Source of the DNA: Bifidobacterium cuniculi
GTDB taxonomy: Bacteria > Actinomycetota > Actinomycetes > Actinomycetales > Bifidobacteriaceae
Direction: 5' to 3'
DNA: 64,000 bases
Assembly: GCF_000741575.1 (NCBI RefSeq)
Contig: NZ_JGYV01000001.1
Location: 372,001 to 436,000, forward strand
The notes under the pieces are model-generated. The model searched no databases and was not told where the DNA came from. It worked only from the letters and a program-made list of their open reading frames with translations. Shown here in pieces: positions 55,490 to 64,000 of this stretch; position 1 is the stretch's first letter, and each line of letters starts with the position of its first letter. Both the position numbers and the translations under genes were made by a program.

Positions 55490-56025
55490 ACCCACTGGCG
55501 GCCATCCACATGTGGATGCAGAGTGCTAGGAAGGCACCCCCCCCCCCGCTCGATTACGTCACCGCTGAACCAGCGCACTGGATCCTCCTGGCGGCGCATC
55601 ACCGTGAAGCTCTCCTCCGTATAGAGGCCAATGTGCTGGAAATTCAACGCAGCGCCCTTCGTGGGACTGATGTTCATACGCAGCTCCACGCTGTTGGTCG
55701 TCTCAAGCGTAAACCTGACTAGGTTCATGCCATCGCGGAATGCGCAGGACGCTATCTCGAGCAGGGGAGAGCCCTGTATGACGCGCAGTGTTTTCGCCGG
55801 CGGCACCTGCGCAGTAGCGATGTAGGCCGCGTATATGTAGTCATCGGCGAGAAGATCTCGGACAATGGTACGCACATACAGGTCGGAGGCTCCAGTCAGG
55901 TTGCGTGTATAGATGCAATCCCCAGAGGAAGTCGTGCGCAACTCGATATCCGAGTCACGTCCAGCAGTGTTCCAGTCTGCGACGCTATACGGCTGCGGGT
56001 TGACGATGAGATTCCTCGCCTCCAT
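55477..56025 (-). CDS. Tail-tip protein, first paralogue, with a G11 tract
   Basis: 182 residues. The N-terminus EARNLIVNPQPYSVADWN and the beta-rich body (DLYVRTIVRDLLADDYIYAA, NLVRFTLETTNSVELRMN) suggest a carbohydrate-binding-like sandwich. HIGLYTEESFTVMRRQEDPV follows and RWFSGDVIERGGG leads into the end. Eleven consecutive G on the coding strand (55537-55547) lie at about residue 160. G12 gives a stop three codons after the tract. G10 opens a frame through the next gene. The stop overlaps the following start as ATGA. Confidence 0.7.
   Translation of the reverse strand: MEARNLIVNPQPYSVADWNTAGRDSDIELRTTSSGDCIYTRNLTGASDLYVRTIVRDLLADDYIYAAYIATAQVPPAKTLRVIQGSPLLEIASCAFRDGMNLVRFTLETTNSVELRMNISPTKGAALNFQHIGLYTEESFTVMRRQEDPVRWFSGDVIERGGGCLPSTLHPHVDGRQWVVVA
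55537..55547 (-). repeat. G11 homopolymer inside a tail-tip gene
   Basis: Eleven G on the coding strand, the longest homopolymer noticed in the window. Tracts of this length are typically unstable in replication. Confidence 0.95.
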
Positions 56026-56161
56026 TTTCGGCCTCCTTCAATCGCTTGGATAGGGTCGAAATCTGCGCCGTGAGGATTGCTTTCTCGCGGGTCAAACGGG
56101 CAACGTCCCTCGTGAGAGAGTCGATCACCTCGTTGACGTCTGCCGGGATATCATCATTCAT
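55985..56161 (-). CDS. Small coiled-coil phage protein
   Basis: 58 residues, MNDDIPADVNEVIDSLTRDV / ARLTREKAILTAQISTLSKR, a heptad-like helix, then a polar tail. The ATG overlaps the stop of the upstream gene as ATGA. The end overlaps the start of the tail-tip gene by 41 nt. Similar short coiled coils sit near tail fibres in siphophages. Function unknown. Confidence 0.65.
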   Translation of the reverse strand: MNDDIPADVNEVIDSLTRDVARLTREKAILTAQISTLSKRLKEAENGGEESHRQPAAV

Positions 56162-56655
56162 TGGTTATTTCCTTCCTGTGCGAGGGTTTTGAAAGAGTCC
56201 AGGAATTGCTGCCGCCGCTCCTTAAGCCGACCAGCCACACCGGCGAGTGCGGCAGTGATGCTGTCGGTGTCGGGCATGTCCGGCTCGTCGGCTGGGGTGT
56301 CGGCGGTGGGGAGTGCGATGAGCATGGTGGCGGCACGCATCGCGTACCGTGTGGGTTGGATGAGCCCCAGCTGGTAGCGTGTCTGCACGCTGCCGTCGAG
56401 ACCTGGCGACGTGACGCCAGCGGTGTCCTGGGCGAGTTGCCGGTATGCGCTGGCCCAGGCGGTTTCGCCGGTGGTCTCGTCGATGACGCCTGGGTCCTGC
56501 GCGGTCAGGATCGCCTGTACGGCCTCCTCGTCGGATTCGAGTTTGAGCAGGGCGCGCCAGGAGGCGATGGCCTCGAGAGGGATGACGCGCCCCTCCTGCT
56601 TGTCGGTATCGACGATGAGGAGATTTTCTCCCTGAACCTGCATTTGGGTGGCCAT
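56158..56655 (-). CDS. Phage tail-region hypothetical protein
   Basis: 165 residues, beginning MATQMQVQGENLLIVDTDKQ and then a helical part with RALLKLESDEEAVQAILTAQ. A Pro/Asp-rich stretch (PTADTPADEPDMPDTD) and a final helix follow (AALAGVAGRLKERRQQFLDS). No signal or membrane segment. GGAGACAC precedes the ATG. It lies directly after the tail fibre, the usual place of a fibre assembly or accessory protein. I do not recognise the family. Confidence 0.7.
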   Translation of the reverse strand: MATQMQVQGENLLIVDTDKQEGRVIPLEAIASWRALLKLESDEEAVQAILTAQDPGVIDETTGETAWASAYRQLAQDTAGVTSPGLDGSVQTRYQLGLIQPTRYAMRAATMLIALPTADTPADEPDMPDTDSITAALAGVAGRLKERRQQFLDSFKTLAQEGNNQ

Positions 56656-56663
56656 GTGTCTCC

Positions 56664-59600
56664 TTAGTCGTCGAGGATGCCGAGAGTGTTGATGACGATG
56701 GGGGAGGCGGATGCGCTGCCGGTGTTCTTGGCCTGCACCTTGCAGCCGGAGGCAGTGACATCCCTGTAGGTGATGGCGAGCACCTGGGTGCTTTCCGCGG
56801 TACCGACGGGGTAGTATTTGCCGACGGCTGCGGGTTTGCTCCAGGTGATGTCCCACGTGAAAGTGCCGCCCGCGCCGACCGACCCGGTGGAGTAAACGCG
56901 GTTGCGCAGGAAGGTCGAGTAGCCGTTGTGCCAGCCGCCGAGTTTTCCTCCCATGTAAAGGCGTTTGGCCTCCCAGGAGAGCTGCACGCCGAGGTTTTCG
57001 GTCTCCTCGAGATTGCTGACGCGCAGCTCCGAGGTTGCCTTTGCACCCCTGGCGTGCACGGTGGCAAGAGCCCGGGCGCTGGGACTCCACGTGTTCAGTC
57101 CTGCTTGTGCGCCGTAGCCGGAGCGGCAGTAGAGGTCGAGGTTGGAGCCGGAGTCGGTCTGGGAGGATTCGGCGTACTCGGTGTTTGTGGTCCACAGGAC
57201 TGCGCCATCGCGCCGGCCGGTGTCCTTGTGGGTGCCGGAGCGCAGCCTGCCGAAGGCGCCGGGTTGGCCTTTGGCGAGGTAGCCGGAGTGGAAGTCCAGC
57301 TCGGCGATGTCGCCGACGACGCTGGATTTGCTGATGCCGGAGATCTGCGGGGAGGCGGCCATGGCCGGGTTGACGAAGATCAGCCCTTGGCCGGTGGAGA
57401 CCTCCTCCCCGTCGGTGGCGATCGCCGAGTAGTCTGGCGTGATGTAGACGCGTTCCCCGCTCGTCTTGGTCTGGAAAGTGCCGGTGATCAGGTTGGTCTT
57501 GCCTTGGCCGTCGAGGTAGACGGTCTGGTTGCCTTCGTTGTCCCACATGCGCAGCGCAGTGTCGTCGAACTGTGCGCGCGGGTACTGGCCTGCGGGGCCG
57601 GTTTGGAAGGTGGTGCCTTCGATGGTGCCGCCGAAAATGTAGGGTGCGCTGATGTTGGAGTTGGTCATGATCGCGCCCTGCGTCATGAGGGTTCCCTCGT
57701 TGGTGAGGGTGAAGGCGGCGAGTTTTTGGGCATTGTAGGCGACCAGGCCGTCGTCGGTGAGCTTGATGCCGACATTGTCTTCGCTGGAGGTCTGGACCAC
57801 GCAGCCGGTGACCTTGGCGCCCTTGATCTCGCCGCCGGCCTGGATGGCGCCCGACAGGGTCAGCTGCCACGCGCTGTTTTTCTTCGCGTAGGTCAGGGAG
57901 TCGCCGAAGGTGATGCCGTCGGAGTTGAGGGTGCCGATGACCTTGTCGTCCTTGTCGGTGACCTGGTAGGAGGCGCCGCGGATCGTGCCGCCGGCGACCA
58001 CGGGGGCGGTCAGGGAGCCGTCGATGATGAGCACGCCGCGGAAGGTCGCAGACCCGTCCGCCGAGTTCATCGTGATCGTCGGGTCGTTGTCCTTGTCCCT
58101 GAGCAGGAATCCGGCGTCGTTGAGCGCCATCCGTTCATTGCCGCTCAGGAATTGGCCGCCCTTGATGACCTTGCCGTACAGGGCGGTGGCGGCCAGCTTG
58201 TCGGCTTCGATGGCGCCTACCGAGATTTTCTCTGCCGTGATGCTGTTTGCGGCGAGTAGTTCGGTGACGACGGATCCGTTGACGAGCATGTCCTGCGCGT
58301 ACAGGACGTGCTTGACCCATTCCGTGCCGTTCCAGACCTTCATTTCCTCGATCTCGTCGGAGTGGTCCACGAGTACGGAGATGGAGTTGTTGGGTTCGCC
58401 TTCCCAGTAGGTTTCCAGGTTGGTGGAGGTTTTCCACCACAGATCGCCGGGCTTGACCTTGTCGGCGATGGACATGCCGTCCGCGTCCGTGTCGTCTCGT
58501 GGATCCGTCGCCTGCATGAAGATGCGGTTTTTCGAGTCGGCGGTGGTAAAGGCGTTCTTGGCGGCGGCCTGCGCGTCGCTGGCAGCGTTGGCTGCGTCGA
58601 TGGCTTTCTGGTCGGCGGCGACGGCTTTCGCGTCGGCGTTCGCGGCGTCGGTGACGGCCTTCTGCGCGGTCTTGTCGGCCTGGTCGGCGGTCTGCTGCGC
58701 CGCATAGGCGAGCGTGATGTCCTTGAGGCTGAAGTCGTCCAGGAATGCTCCGGCCGGCTGATTGAAAGCGAAGCGGCAGCGCAGGTATTTCATTTGCGCG
58801 GTGGCGACGACGTCCACTGACGTGGCGCGCCAGTCGTCGCCGACGGTCAGTGCGATTCCCGGGCAGTTGGGTACGTCCGCCCAGGATTTGCCGTCGGCCG
58901 AGTACTGCAGGCGGGGGCCTGCCGCGGTGGCAGTCCCCTTGTCGGTGATCTTGTACCAGCAGCTCATCCGGTAGCGCTGTCCGACGGTGGCTTGTACGGC
59001 GTGGGTGGAGATGATCTCCTTGGTGCCGGCCGCGACGGTCAGAGAGGCACGGTGGGTGCCCGAATGCGAGTACTGGGTGCTCTCCTGCACGAAATCGGCG
59101 CCGGCGACATTGGTCGTCCAATGGTCCTGGCCGCCCTCGAAGCCGGGGTTGGGTTGCAATTCGGCGGCGGTCTGCATGAGCAGGTTCGCCGCGGTCTGCG
59201 CACTCGTGGCGGCCTGCTGCGCGGCTGTGGCGGTTGCGGCCGACTGGGTGGCGACCTTGCTCGCCCCATCCGCAGTGGACTTTGCCGTGGCCGCGTCTGC
59301 CTTTGCTTGGGATGCGTCGGTTTTTGCGTCGGCGGCGTCCTGGGCGGCGGAGGAGGCGGAGGAGGCGGAGGCGGCAGCCTGCTGGGCGGCATCCTGTGCC
59401 GCGGTCTGCGCGGTCGTGGACGCGGTCTGTGCGTTGGTCGCGGCCTGCTGCGCATCCTGTGCCGCTGTCTGCGCTGCCTGGGCGGCGGCATAGGAGGAGG
59501 AGACCTGCACTGCGGTCCATGTCCATGTCGCGTCCGACAGGTCGACACGGGAGGCAGTGTACAAGGTCTTGGCCCGATCATAACCCGGTTCGATCGTGGT

Positions 59601-60620
59601 CCACGGTGCCGGCGGATCCTGCACGGTCGGCTTCGCTGGCATGGTGGAGGCGAGGGCGTAGTAGTCGGTGACGGCGGTGATGCTCACACCGTGGGTGCCG
59701 TTGTCTCCTTTGGGGCCGGTGTCTCCGGTGACGGGGGCGGCGGAGGACACCGAGCTGGTGCCGTCGCCGCGAGTGATACGGGTGCGCATCCACACGGTCG
59801 CTCCGGCAGGCCGGGTGATGGTGTTGGCGGTCCATCCGGTGGTGGGGGCGTGGGTGGCGTCGCCGATTGCGTATTCGATGACGCTGCTGGTGACGGTGTT
59901 GTCTTTTGCGTCTTTGGCGGCGGCCTGCGCGGCGGTGGCTACGGTGGCGGCGTTGTCGGCGGTGCTCTGTGCAGCCGTGGCCGTGCTCTGCGCGCTGGAG
60001 GCGGTGGAGGCGGCCATGGCCGCGGTCTTTCCCACGTCATCGACGCGCTTTGCCTGGTCGACCAGGTCCTGCTTGGCGGCCGTGAGGTCCGACTGAACCG
60101 AGTCGAGGACGCTGCCATGGTCCTGCACGGTCTGATTCAGGTCGCCCAGTGCCTTGTCGGCTGCGGCCTTGTAGTCGTCGAATTCCTTGCCGGCCGCGTC
60201 GATGGCCGTGGCGTTCTGGTCGGCCTTGGCTTGGGCGGCCTGGGCGAGCTGTTCGCCACGCTGCACGCCGGCCGTGTTCGCCTCGATCTGCGCCTGCTGC
60301 TCGGCCAGGGTGCCGTTGATCACGGTGACGTGGTTCTCGATGTTGGTGTTGGCCGCGTTGAGGATGGTTTCGGCCGTCTGGTCGAGCTGGTCCTGGCTGA
60401 TACCCTCCCACAGGGGCTTTTGCTCCTCGCTGGTGGGGTTGAAGTCGGCGATGCCGTCGTTGGCCATGGCGCCGACGAGGACGCCGTGCTCCTCGTCGAT
60501 GGGGAAGTATGCGGATCCGCTGTGGTGGGTTTGGCGCTGCTGGGCGGCGTCGAGGGCTTTCTGGGCGACGAGGAGGGGCACGGTGGCCGGGTCGGGGTTG
60601 ATGATTTTGTGCTGTGCCAC
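56664..60620 (-). CDS. Large phage tail fibre / receptor-binding protein
   Basis: 1318 residues, GTG start with AAGGAGG. Layout: an N-terminal head to about residue 110; an Ala-rich coiled coil (about 120-240); a short collagen-like GDTGPKGDNGTHG near 305; a second Ala/Gln coiled coil (about 380-487); a beta-sandwich like CBM4/9 (about 488-637, NPGFEGGQDHW, RYRMSCWYKI); a third helix (about 640-690); then SITAEKISVGAIEADKLAA, typical of prophage fibres. A beta-helical shaft and a C-terminal head after about residue 1200 follow. YWEGEPNNSISVLVD near 743 recurs in the Dit-like gene. It likely contacts the bacterial surface. Confidence 0.85.
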   Translation of the reverse strand: MAQHKIINPDPATVPLLVAQKALDAAQQRQTHHSGSAYFPIDEEHGVLVGAMANDGIADFNPTSEEQKPLWEGISQDQLDQTAETILNAANTNIENHVTVINGTLAEQQAQIEANTAGVQRGEQLAQAAQAKADQNATAIDAAGKEFDDYKAAADKALGDLNQTVQDHGSVLDSVQSDLTAAKQDLVDQAKRVDDVGKTAAMAASTASSAQSTATAAQSTADNAATVATAAQAAAKDAKDNTVTSSVIEYAIGDATHAPTTGWTANTITRPAGATVWMRTRITRGDGTSSVSSAAPVTGDTGPKGDNGTHGVSITAVTDYYALASTMPAKPTVQDPPAPWTTIEPGYDRAKTLYTASRVDLSDATWTWTAVQVSSSYAAAQAAQTAAQDAQQAATNAQTASTTAQTAAQDAAQQAAASASSASSAAQDAADAKTDASQAKADAATAKSTADGASKVATQSAATATAAQQAATSAQTAANLLMQTAAELQPNPGFEGGQDHWTTNVAGADFVQESTQYSHSGTHRASLTVAAGTKEIISTHAVQATVGQRYRMSCWYKITDKGTATAAGPRLQYSADGKSWADVPNCPGIALTVGDDWRATSVDVVATAQMKYLRCRFAFNQPAGAFLDDFSLKDITLAYAAQQTADQADKTAQKAVTDAANADAKAVAADQKAIDAANAASDAQAAAKNAFTTADSKNRIFMQATDPRDDTDADGMSIADKVKPGDLWWKTSTNLETYWEGEPNNSISVLVDHSDEIEEMKVWNGTEWVKHVLYAQDMLVNGSVVTELLAANSITAEKISVGAIEADKLAATALYGKVIKGGQFLSGNERMALNDAGFLLRDKDNDPTITMNSADGSATFRGVLIIDGSLTAPVVAGGTIRGASYQVTDKDDKVIGTLNSDGITFGDSLTYAKKNSAWQLTLSGAIQAGGEIKGAKVTGCVVQTSSEDNVGIKLTDDGLVAYNAQKLAAFTLTNEGTLMTQGAIMTNSNISAPYIFGGTIEGTTFQTGPAGQYPRAQFDDTALRMWDNEGNQTVYLDGQGKTNLITGTFQTKTSGERVYITPDYSAIATDGEEVSTGQGLIFVNPAMAASPQISGISKSSVVGDIAELDFHSGYLAKGQPGAFGRLRSGTHKDTGRRDGAVLWTTNTEYAESSQTDSGSNLDLYCRSGYGAQAGLNTWSPSARALATVHARGAKATSELRVSNLEETENLGVQLSWEAKRLYMGGKLGGWHNGYSTFLRNRVYSTGSVGAGGTFTWDITWSKPAAVGKYYPVGTAESTQVLAITYRDVTASGCKVQAKNTGSASASPIVINTLGILDD

Positions 60621-60640
60621 TGTGTGCCTCCTTAAAGGGT

Positions 60641-61861
60641 CTAGGTTTCCGGGTCCCGCATGGTGTCGAAGACGAGGGTGATCTTGTCGGTTGTGTCGCC
60701 GCTCATTTGCATGAGGCGTGTGTGGTATTCGCCGTCGGGCAGTGCCGGATGCCCGGTGACATCGATGCTGAAGAGTTCTCCTGGCCAGAGGGTGGCGAGG
60801 GGGAGGGTGAGATTGCCGGCAGTGTCCGTGTGGTTGGCGTGGACTTCGCCCTGGATCTGGATGAGGTGGTGCCGGTTGGCTTCGAGGACTGCCTGCGCGT
60901 GGGCCTTGAGGACGGTGGCGTTGTCGGTGTCGGCGTCAGCGTAGGTCATCTCGAGCAGTGGCCACGGGTCCCGGTTGGTGACCAGGTCGAGGTTTTCGGC
61001 CAGGGCTGTGGTCTGTGCCTTGTCCTGGCCGGCGCCGGATGAGTAGACGCGCTGTATGGGGCTGAGGTGGTCGACGGTGATGTTCTGCAGGTTGCCGCCG
61101 TGGGGATGGTAGGACACGTGGTGCAGGATGTTCTCGCCCAGATAGATGGTCGAGTCGCTTCCGGCCAGGAATGCGTAGCGCACGTGGGTCTGGTCGTCGG
61201 TCAGGTATGGTCGGAATTGCATGTCGGGCCCGTTTTCGATGTTGGCGAGCTTCTCGAGGATCCCGGAGCCGGTCTGGTTCTGTACGTTCCACGCCTCGTA
61301 CTCTCGCGTCCGGCTGCCCTTTTCGTCGAGGTAGTTGAGGTCGATGGGCAGGGCGCCGCCGGGTTTCGCTTCGGTGCATTGGCGGATGACCTCCGCGGCG
61401 ATGGCCCGGTAGGAGCGGCCGGTCAGACGGATCGTGTCCGGGCTTGTGTTGTGGGTGCCGCGCCCGTACACCCCCTCTCGCAGCATGTATCTCTGAGAGA
61501 GGATGTTCATGGGGCTCAGGAGGCTGAAGCTGGTGTCCTGGCTCGTGTCGCGGCGGGTGCCGATGGCGCCGCCGACCTTGACGGTTCCAAGCTTGTTTTT
61601 TGGGGTGAGCTGGTCGCGCCAGATCCACGCGATGCCGTTTTTCAGGGTGGCGACGGCGCGGCGCTTGTCTGCCCAGGTGCGGCCTGGCACCGAGTCCCAC
61701 GGCAGGGTCAGGCCCGTGGTGTCCTGCGCGCCGACACCCTTGTCCTTGGTCGTGGTAAGGGTGCTGTCGCCGACATCGATGTTCCAGGAGACATTGGGGA
61801 TGTCGATGGGGTCGAGCAGTTGCCCGCTCATGGTGTCCATGAGGTACGCCACCCAGCTCAT
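60641..61861 (-). CDS. Phage minor tail protein, Gp37/Tal-like
   Basis: 406 residues. Recognisable as the Siphovirus ReqiPepy6 Gp37-like tail protein family from its start WVAYLMDTMSGQLLDPIDIP, the GTRRDTSQDTSFSLLSPMNI region and EMTYADADTDNATVLKAHAQ. It is probably the hub protein under the tail tube. GGAGGCGGCT precedes the ATG. It sits between the upper tail-tip genes and the fibre. Confidence 0.75.
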   Translation of the reverse strand: MSWVAYLMDTMSGQLLDPIDIPNVSWNIDVGDSTLTTTKDKGVGAQDTTGLTLPWDSVPGRTWADKRRAVATLKNGIAWIWRDQLTPKNKLGTVKVGGAIGTRRDTSQDTSFSLLSPMNILSQRYMLREGVYGRGTHNTSPDTIRLTGRSYRAIAAEVIRQCTEAKPGGALPIDLNYLDEKGSRTREYEAWNVQNQTGSGILEKLANIENGPDMQFRPYLTDDQTHVRYAFLAGSDSTIYLGENILHHVSYHPHGGNLQNITVDHLSPIQRVYSSGAGQDKAQTTALAENLDLVTNRDPWPLLEMTYADADTDNATVLKAHAQAVLEANRHHLIQIQGEVHANHTDTAGNLTLPLATLWPGELFSIDVTGHPALPDGEYHTRLMQMSGDTTDKITLVFDTMRDPET

Positions 61862-61876
61862 AGCCGCCTCCTCGAT

Positions 61877-62779
61877 TCATTGGTCGTTGCCGTTGTCGTA
61901 GATCTCCAGTTCGAGGCCTTCGAGGCTGGAAGTGCCGTGGACGTCGGCGTTCTGGCCGTTTCCGATCCAGATGACCATGTCGCACGTGTGATTGCCGCGC
62001 CCGCAGATCGTGGTGAAGTTCAATTGGCGCGAGTCCCAGGCGCCGTAGCCGGTCAGGTTCCGCGTCGGCCCCTTGATCGCGCCATCGATACGGAAAGCGA
62101 CACGCAGTTCCGTGTACTTGGAGAAGTCCAACGCGCCCTTGGATCCGGTCGCGGAGAAGTTGATGCTCATGTCGAAGCGGATGTAGCGATCGGTGGGGAT
62201 GAAAATCGGCACACGGCAGAAGACGCCCTTATTGCTCTCCTTGTTGGAGATGGTGAAAGAGCGCCGGTCGTAGTAGCCGCCGAGCCGCTGCCCGTTGGAC
62301 GCGTAGTGCAAAGCATACTCGACGCCGTCTGTGCGCGTGGCGCCCTGGGTGCTTGCTGCGGCAGCCGGCACCGTCATGTACCGCAGGAGGGTCGCATACT
62401 CGGGGATGGTCGGCTTGGCAGGGCTCGCGGCCGGAGTGCCCCGGGTGACACCGACATAGACCTGGTTGTCCGGGTCATCCGTGTACTGGTGGCTGTTGTG
62501 GGAGGCAATCCAGATGGCATCGATGCGCGGGTTGGAGGCGTCGCCGGCGACGGTGTCCACGGTGCCACCCTCGTAGCGGGCGAGCATCTTACCGTCCGAG
62601 TCGGAGCGGGCCACGACGGCCGTGCCGGCGTCGACCTTGTATTGCAGGCCGGCGGTGCCGGACACGTCCAGGCCCTCGAGGATGCCGGTGGTGCGCCATT
62701 CCGCGCCGATAATACGCCGGTGCGTGAGCGCATCACACCCCTTATTGTCCACGGCGGGAACGCCAAGAGCTGTCGTCAT
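61877..62779 (-). CDS. Phage tail/baseplate protein
   Basis: 300 residues starting MTTALGVPAVDNKGCDALTH. The first 130 residues (GLQYKVDAGTAVVARSDSDG, NPRIDAIWIASHN) resemble the N-terminal attachment domain of siphophage upper-baseplate and fibre proteins. The C-terminal 150 residues are a beta-sandwich (YIRFDMSINFSATGS, MVIWIGNGQNADVHGTSSLE) that could bind carbohydrate. AAGGAG before the ATG. Confidence 0.7.
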   Translation of the reverse strand: MTTALGVPAVDNKGCDALTHRRIIGAEWRTTGILEGLDVSGTAGLQYKVDAGTAVVARSDSDGKMLARYEGGTVDTVAGDASNPRIDAIWIASHNSHQYTDDPDNQVYVGVTRGTPAASPAKPTIPEYATLLRYMTVPAAAASTQGATRTDGVEYALHYASNGQRLGGYYDRRSFTISNKESNKGVFCRVPIFIPTDRYIRFDMSINFSATGSKGALDFSKYTELRVAFRIDGAIKGPTRNLTGYGAWDSRQLNFTTICGRGNHTCDMVIWIGNGQNADVHGTSSLEGLELEIYDNGNDQ

Positions 62780-62791
62780 AATATTCTCCTT

Positions 62792-63757
62792 CTACATGTA
62801 GGTGTCATGCACGGCGGCTTCCACCCAGCCGTCGGCGGCGGTGGGCACGCTGACCTGCAGACTCGACGCCGGCGGTACCTCAGGGAATCCTCGGGACACG
62901 AGCAGTTCGGACACGTTCGAGCCGTTCATCACGGCGGTGCGGGACCTCGAGTCGAGGGTCAGGACGGAGCCCTGCGGGATCGCCGCGGTCGAGGAGAGTA
63001 TGGATCCGTCCGAGCAGACGATCTCGAAGCCCTCCGGGAAGGGCCCGTAGATGTCGAAGGTCGGGTAGGCGCGCGACGTGCCGTTGTTTTCGAGGATGCC
63101 GGTGTTGGACACGGCCACATCGTCCTCATCTGGCAGGTCATATGTCAGCGGGTAGCGCAGTCCCGTATCCCCGTCGAGGGTTTCCGCGAGCACGCTCACG
63201 GAATTGTTCGGTTCTCCCTCCCACCAGGTGAGCAGGCCGACGGGGTTGTAGGACAGGCCGCCGCCCTGGTTCGCGGGGGTACAGACCAGCTGGATGCGCT
63301 GCTCGTCCACGCTGAGCCGTTCCGGCTGCGGGCAGACGAGCGTGATGGTGACCGGCAGGAGTCGCTTGCGCCATTCCGCAGAGGACGTGACGGTCGCGTA
63401 GCCGGTCACATAGGTCGTCTGTGCCTCGTCATGCAAGGTCATGCGACACAGTCGGTGCACTCCGCTCAACGCTTGACCGAGCGCGGCGAGCACGTTTTCG
63501 CGGTCGCGGCCGACGGCGGCCGCGTTGATGGTGACGGTACGAGCCGCGTAGAGGATGTTGTCCTCGCTGACCTGGTTCGCGCCGTCGCCCTGGCCGCGCT
63601 CGGTCAGCGACGTCTTCACGGTCGGGGTCGAGTAGAAGCCGTCGATGCCTTGCGACGTGATCATGAGATAACTGTCGTGCCGGTCACCGTCCGGCGGTTG
63701 CGTGCCTTCCAGGCGGAAGGTGGTGTCGCCGGCGGTCAGTTCCGCGAAGATGTTCAC
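62792..63757 (-). CDS. Phage distal tail (Dit-like) protein
   Basis: 321 residues, GTG start overlapping the stop of the preceding gene as GTGA. The N-terminal half with SYLMITSQGIDGFYSTPTVK and WRKRLLPVTITLVCPQPERL is the tail-tube-attaching fold. GLLTWWEGEPNNSVSVLAE and the C-terminal part ending in VSELLVSRGFPEVPPASS follow. Position after the tape-measure gene fits Dit. It shares WEGEPNNSxSV with the tail fibre. Confidence 0.75.
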   Translation of the reverse strand: MNIFAELTAGDTTFRLEGTQPPDGDRHDSYLMITSQGIDGFYSTPTVKTSLTERGQGDGANQVSEDNILYAARTVTINAAAVGRDRENVLAALGQALSGVHRLCRMTLHDEAQTTYVTGYATVTSSAEWRKRLLPVTITLVCPQPERLSVDEQRIQLVCTPANQGGGLSYNPVGLLTWWEGEPNNSVSVLAETLDGDTGLRYPLTYDLPDEDDVAVSNTGILENNGTSRAYPTFDIYGPFPEGFEIVCSDGSILSSTAAIPQGSVLTLDSRSRTAVMNGSNVSELLVSRGFPEVPPASSLQVSVPTAADGWVEAAVHDTYM

Positions 63758-64000
63758 CGGATCACGCTCCCCTCATGGATAGCATTGCGGTACAGGATGG
63801 AGCTGGCGGCGTAGAGGTCGTCGTCGGAGCGTACCACCGTCGTGGAGAAGTTCTGCACCAGCTGCCTGGAGTTGTCGGTGTAACCGTTGGGGTAGGCGCG
63901 GTATCCGGCCGGGAGGCGGCCGACGCCCAGGTCGATGGTGGCGTCGCCCAGGTCCAAGGCGCTGGTGGCGCGGTTGAGGACGTCACGGCCGAGCTGGTCG
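63754..64000 (-). CDS. C-terminal end of a phage tail protein, probably tape measure (partial)
   Basis: Open from the window edge, with 81 residues visible ending DLYAASSILYRNAIHEGSVI-Arg-stop. The visible part contains LGRDVLNRATSALDLGDATI and GYRAYPNGYTDNSRQLVQN. By order (before Dit) it should be the tape-measure protein or a small protein behind it. The visible stretch alone does not decide. Confidence 0.6.
   Translation of the reverse strand, partial: DQLGRDVLNRATSALDLGDATIDLGVGRLPAGYRAYPNGYTDNSRQLVQNFSTTVVRSDDDLYAASSILYRNAIHEGSVIR

Noticed and set aside
55101-55511. A separate 136-residue gene in the alternative frame across the second tail-tip gene
   Set aside because: Only its last part looks natural; the rest is an Arg/Gly/His-rich out-of-frame translation of the real gene. 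It matters only as the frame entered if the G tract has ten G.

Overview
The window is chromosomal DNA of a high-GC actinobacterium, almost certainly a Bifidobacterium. It encodes the 825-residue phosphoketolase of the bifid shunt next to phosphate acetyltransferase and acetate kinase. It also carries a fused shikimate kinase/dehydroquinate synthase and a very large secreted amylopullulanase of the ApuB type. The species cannot be fixed from this window; the starch-degrading gene set suggests an amylolytic strain.

Layout. 105-5871 (minus): the energy end of the bifid shunt, xfp, pta and ackA. 6351-20355 (plus, mostly housekeeping): guaA, a cytoplasmic alpha-amylase, a membrane protein, a PcrA-type helicase, rpsD, a small membrane protein divergent from a phosphoglycerate-mutase-like gene, two small proteins that lead into alaS, then ruvX and mltG. 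20352-24200: a prepilin-type peptidase, then aroC, aroKB and aroQ. 24521-34504: a starch island with a 1748-residue amylopullulanase, a large cell-surface protein whose wall anchor is frameshifted off its end, and a lipoprotein alpha-amylase similar to the amylase domain of the first gene. 34676-38793: a MacB/FtsX-type ABC exporter with a HTH-DUF4097 regulator. 38786-42196: pyrG and an L,D-transpeptidase. 42396-48473: a complete suf cluster (sufB, D, C, S, U and a SufT-like gene). 48502-50508 (minus): two RNA methyltransferase genes flanking a small membrane protein.

A tRNA-Leu(GAG) at 50602-50689 marks the edge of an accessory region that runs off the right end. It starts with small plus-strand genes (two acidic proteins, a HTH protein, a hypothetical protein and the 3' remnant of a tyrosine integrase). 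Then comes, on the minus strand, the tail and lysis module of a siphovirus-like prophage: tape-measure end, Dit-like, further tail proteins, a 1318-residue tail fibre, a run of small ATGA-coupled tail-tip genes, holin and endolysin.

Notable points. Several genes in the window are broken or poised at homopolymers: G11 in a tail-tip gene, G9 in the cytoplasmic amylase, G4 in the surface protein, A4 in the phage HTH gene. The small tail-tip genes at 54637-56025 look like a tandem paralogous family with a repeated 16-bp junction; together with the G11 tract this is the best candidate for an undescribed variation system. Several intergenic regions hold very long, nearly loopless perfect palindromes. 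Leaderless promoters can be proposed for three genes, and both extracellular amylase genes have a LacI-type half-palindrome placed directly at the predicted transcription start.
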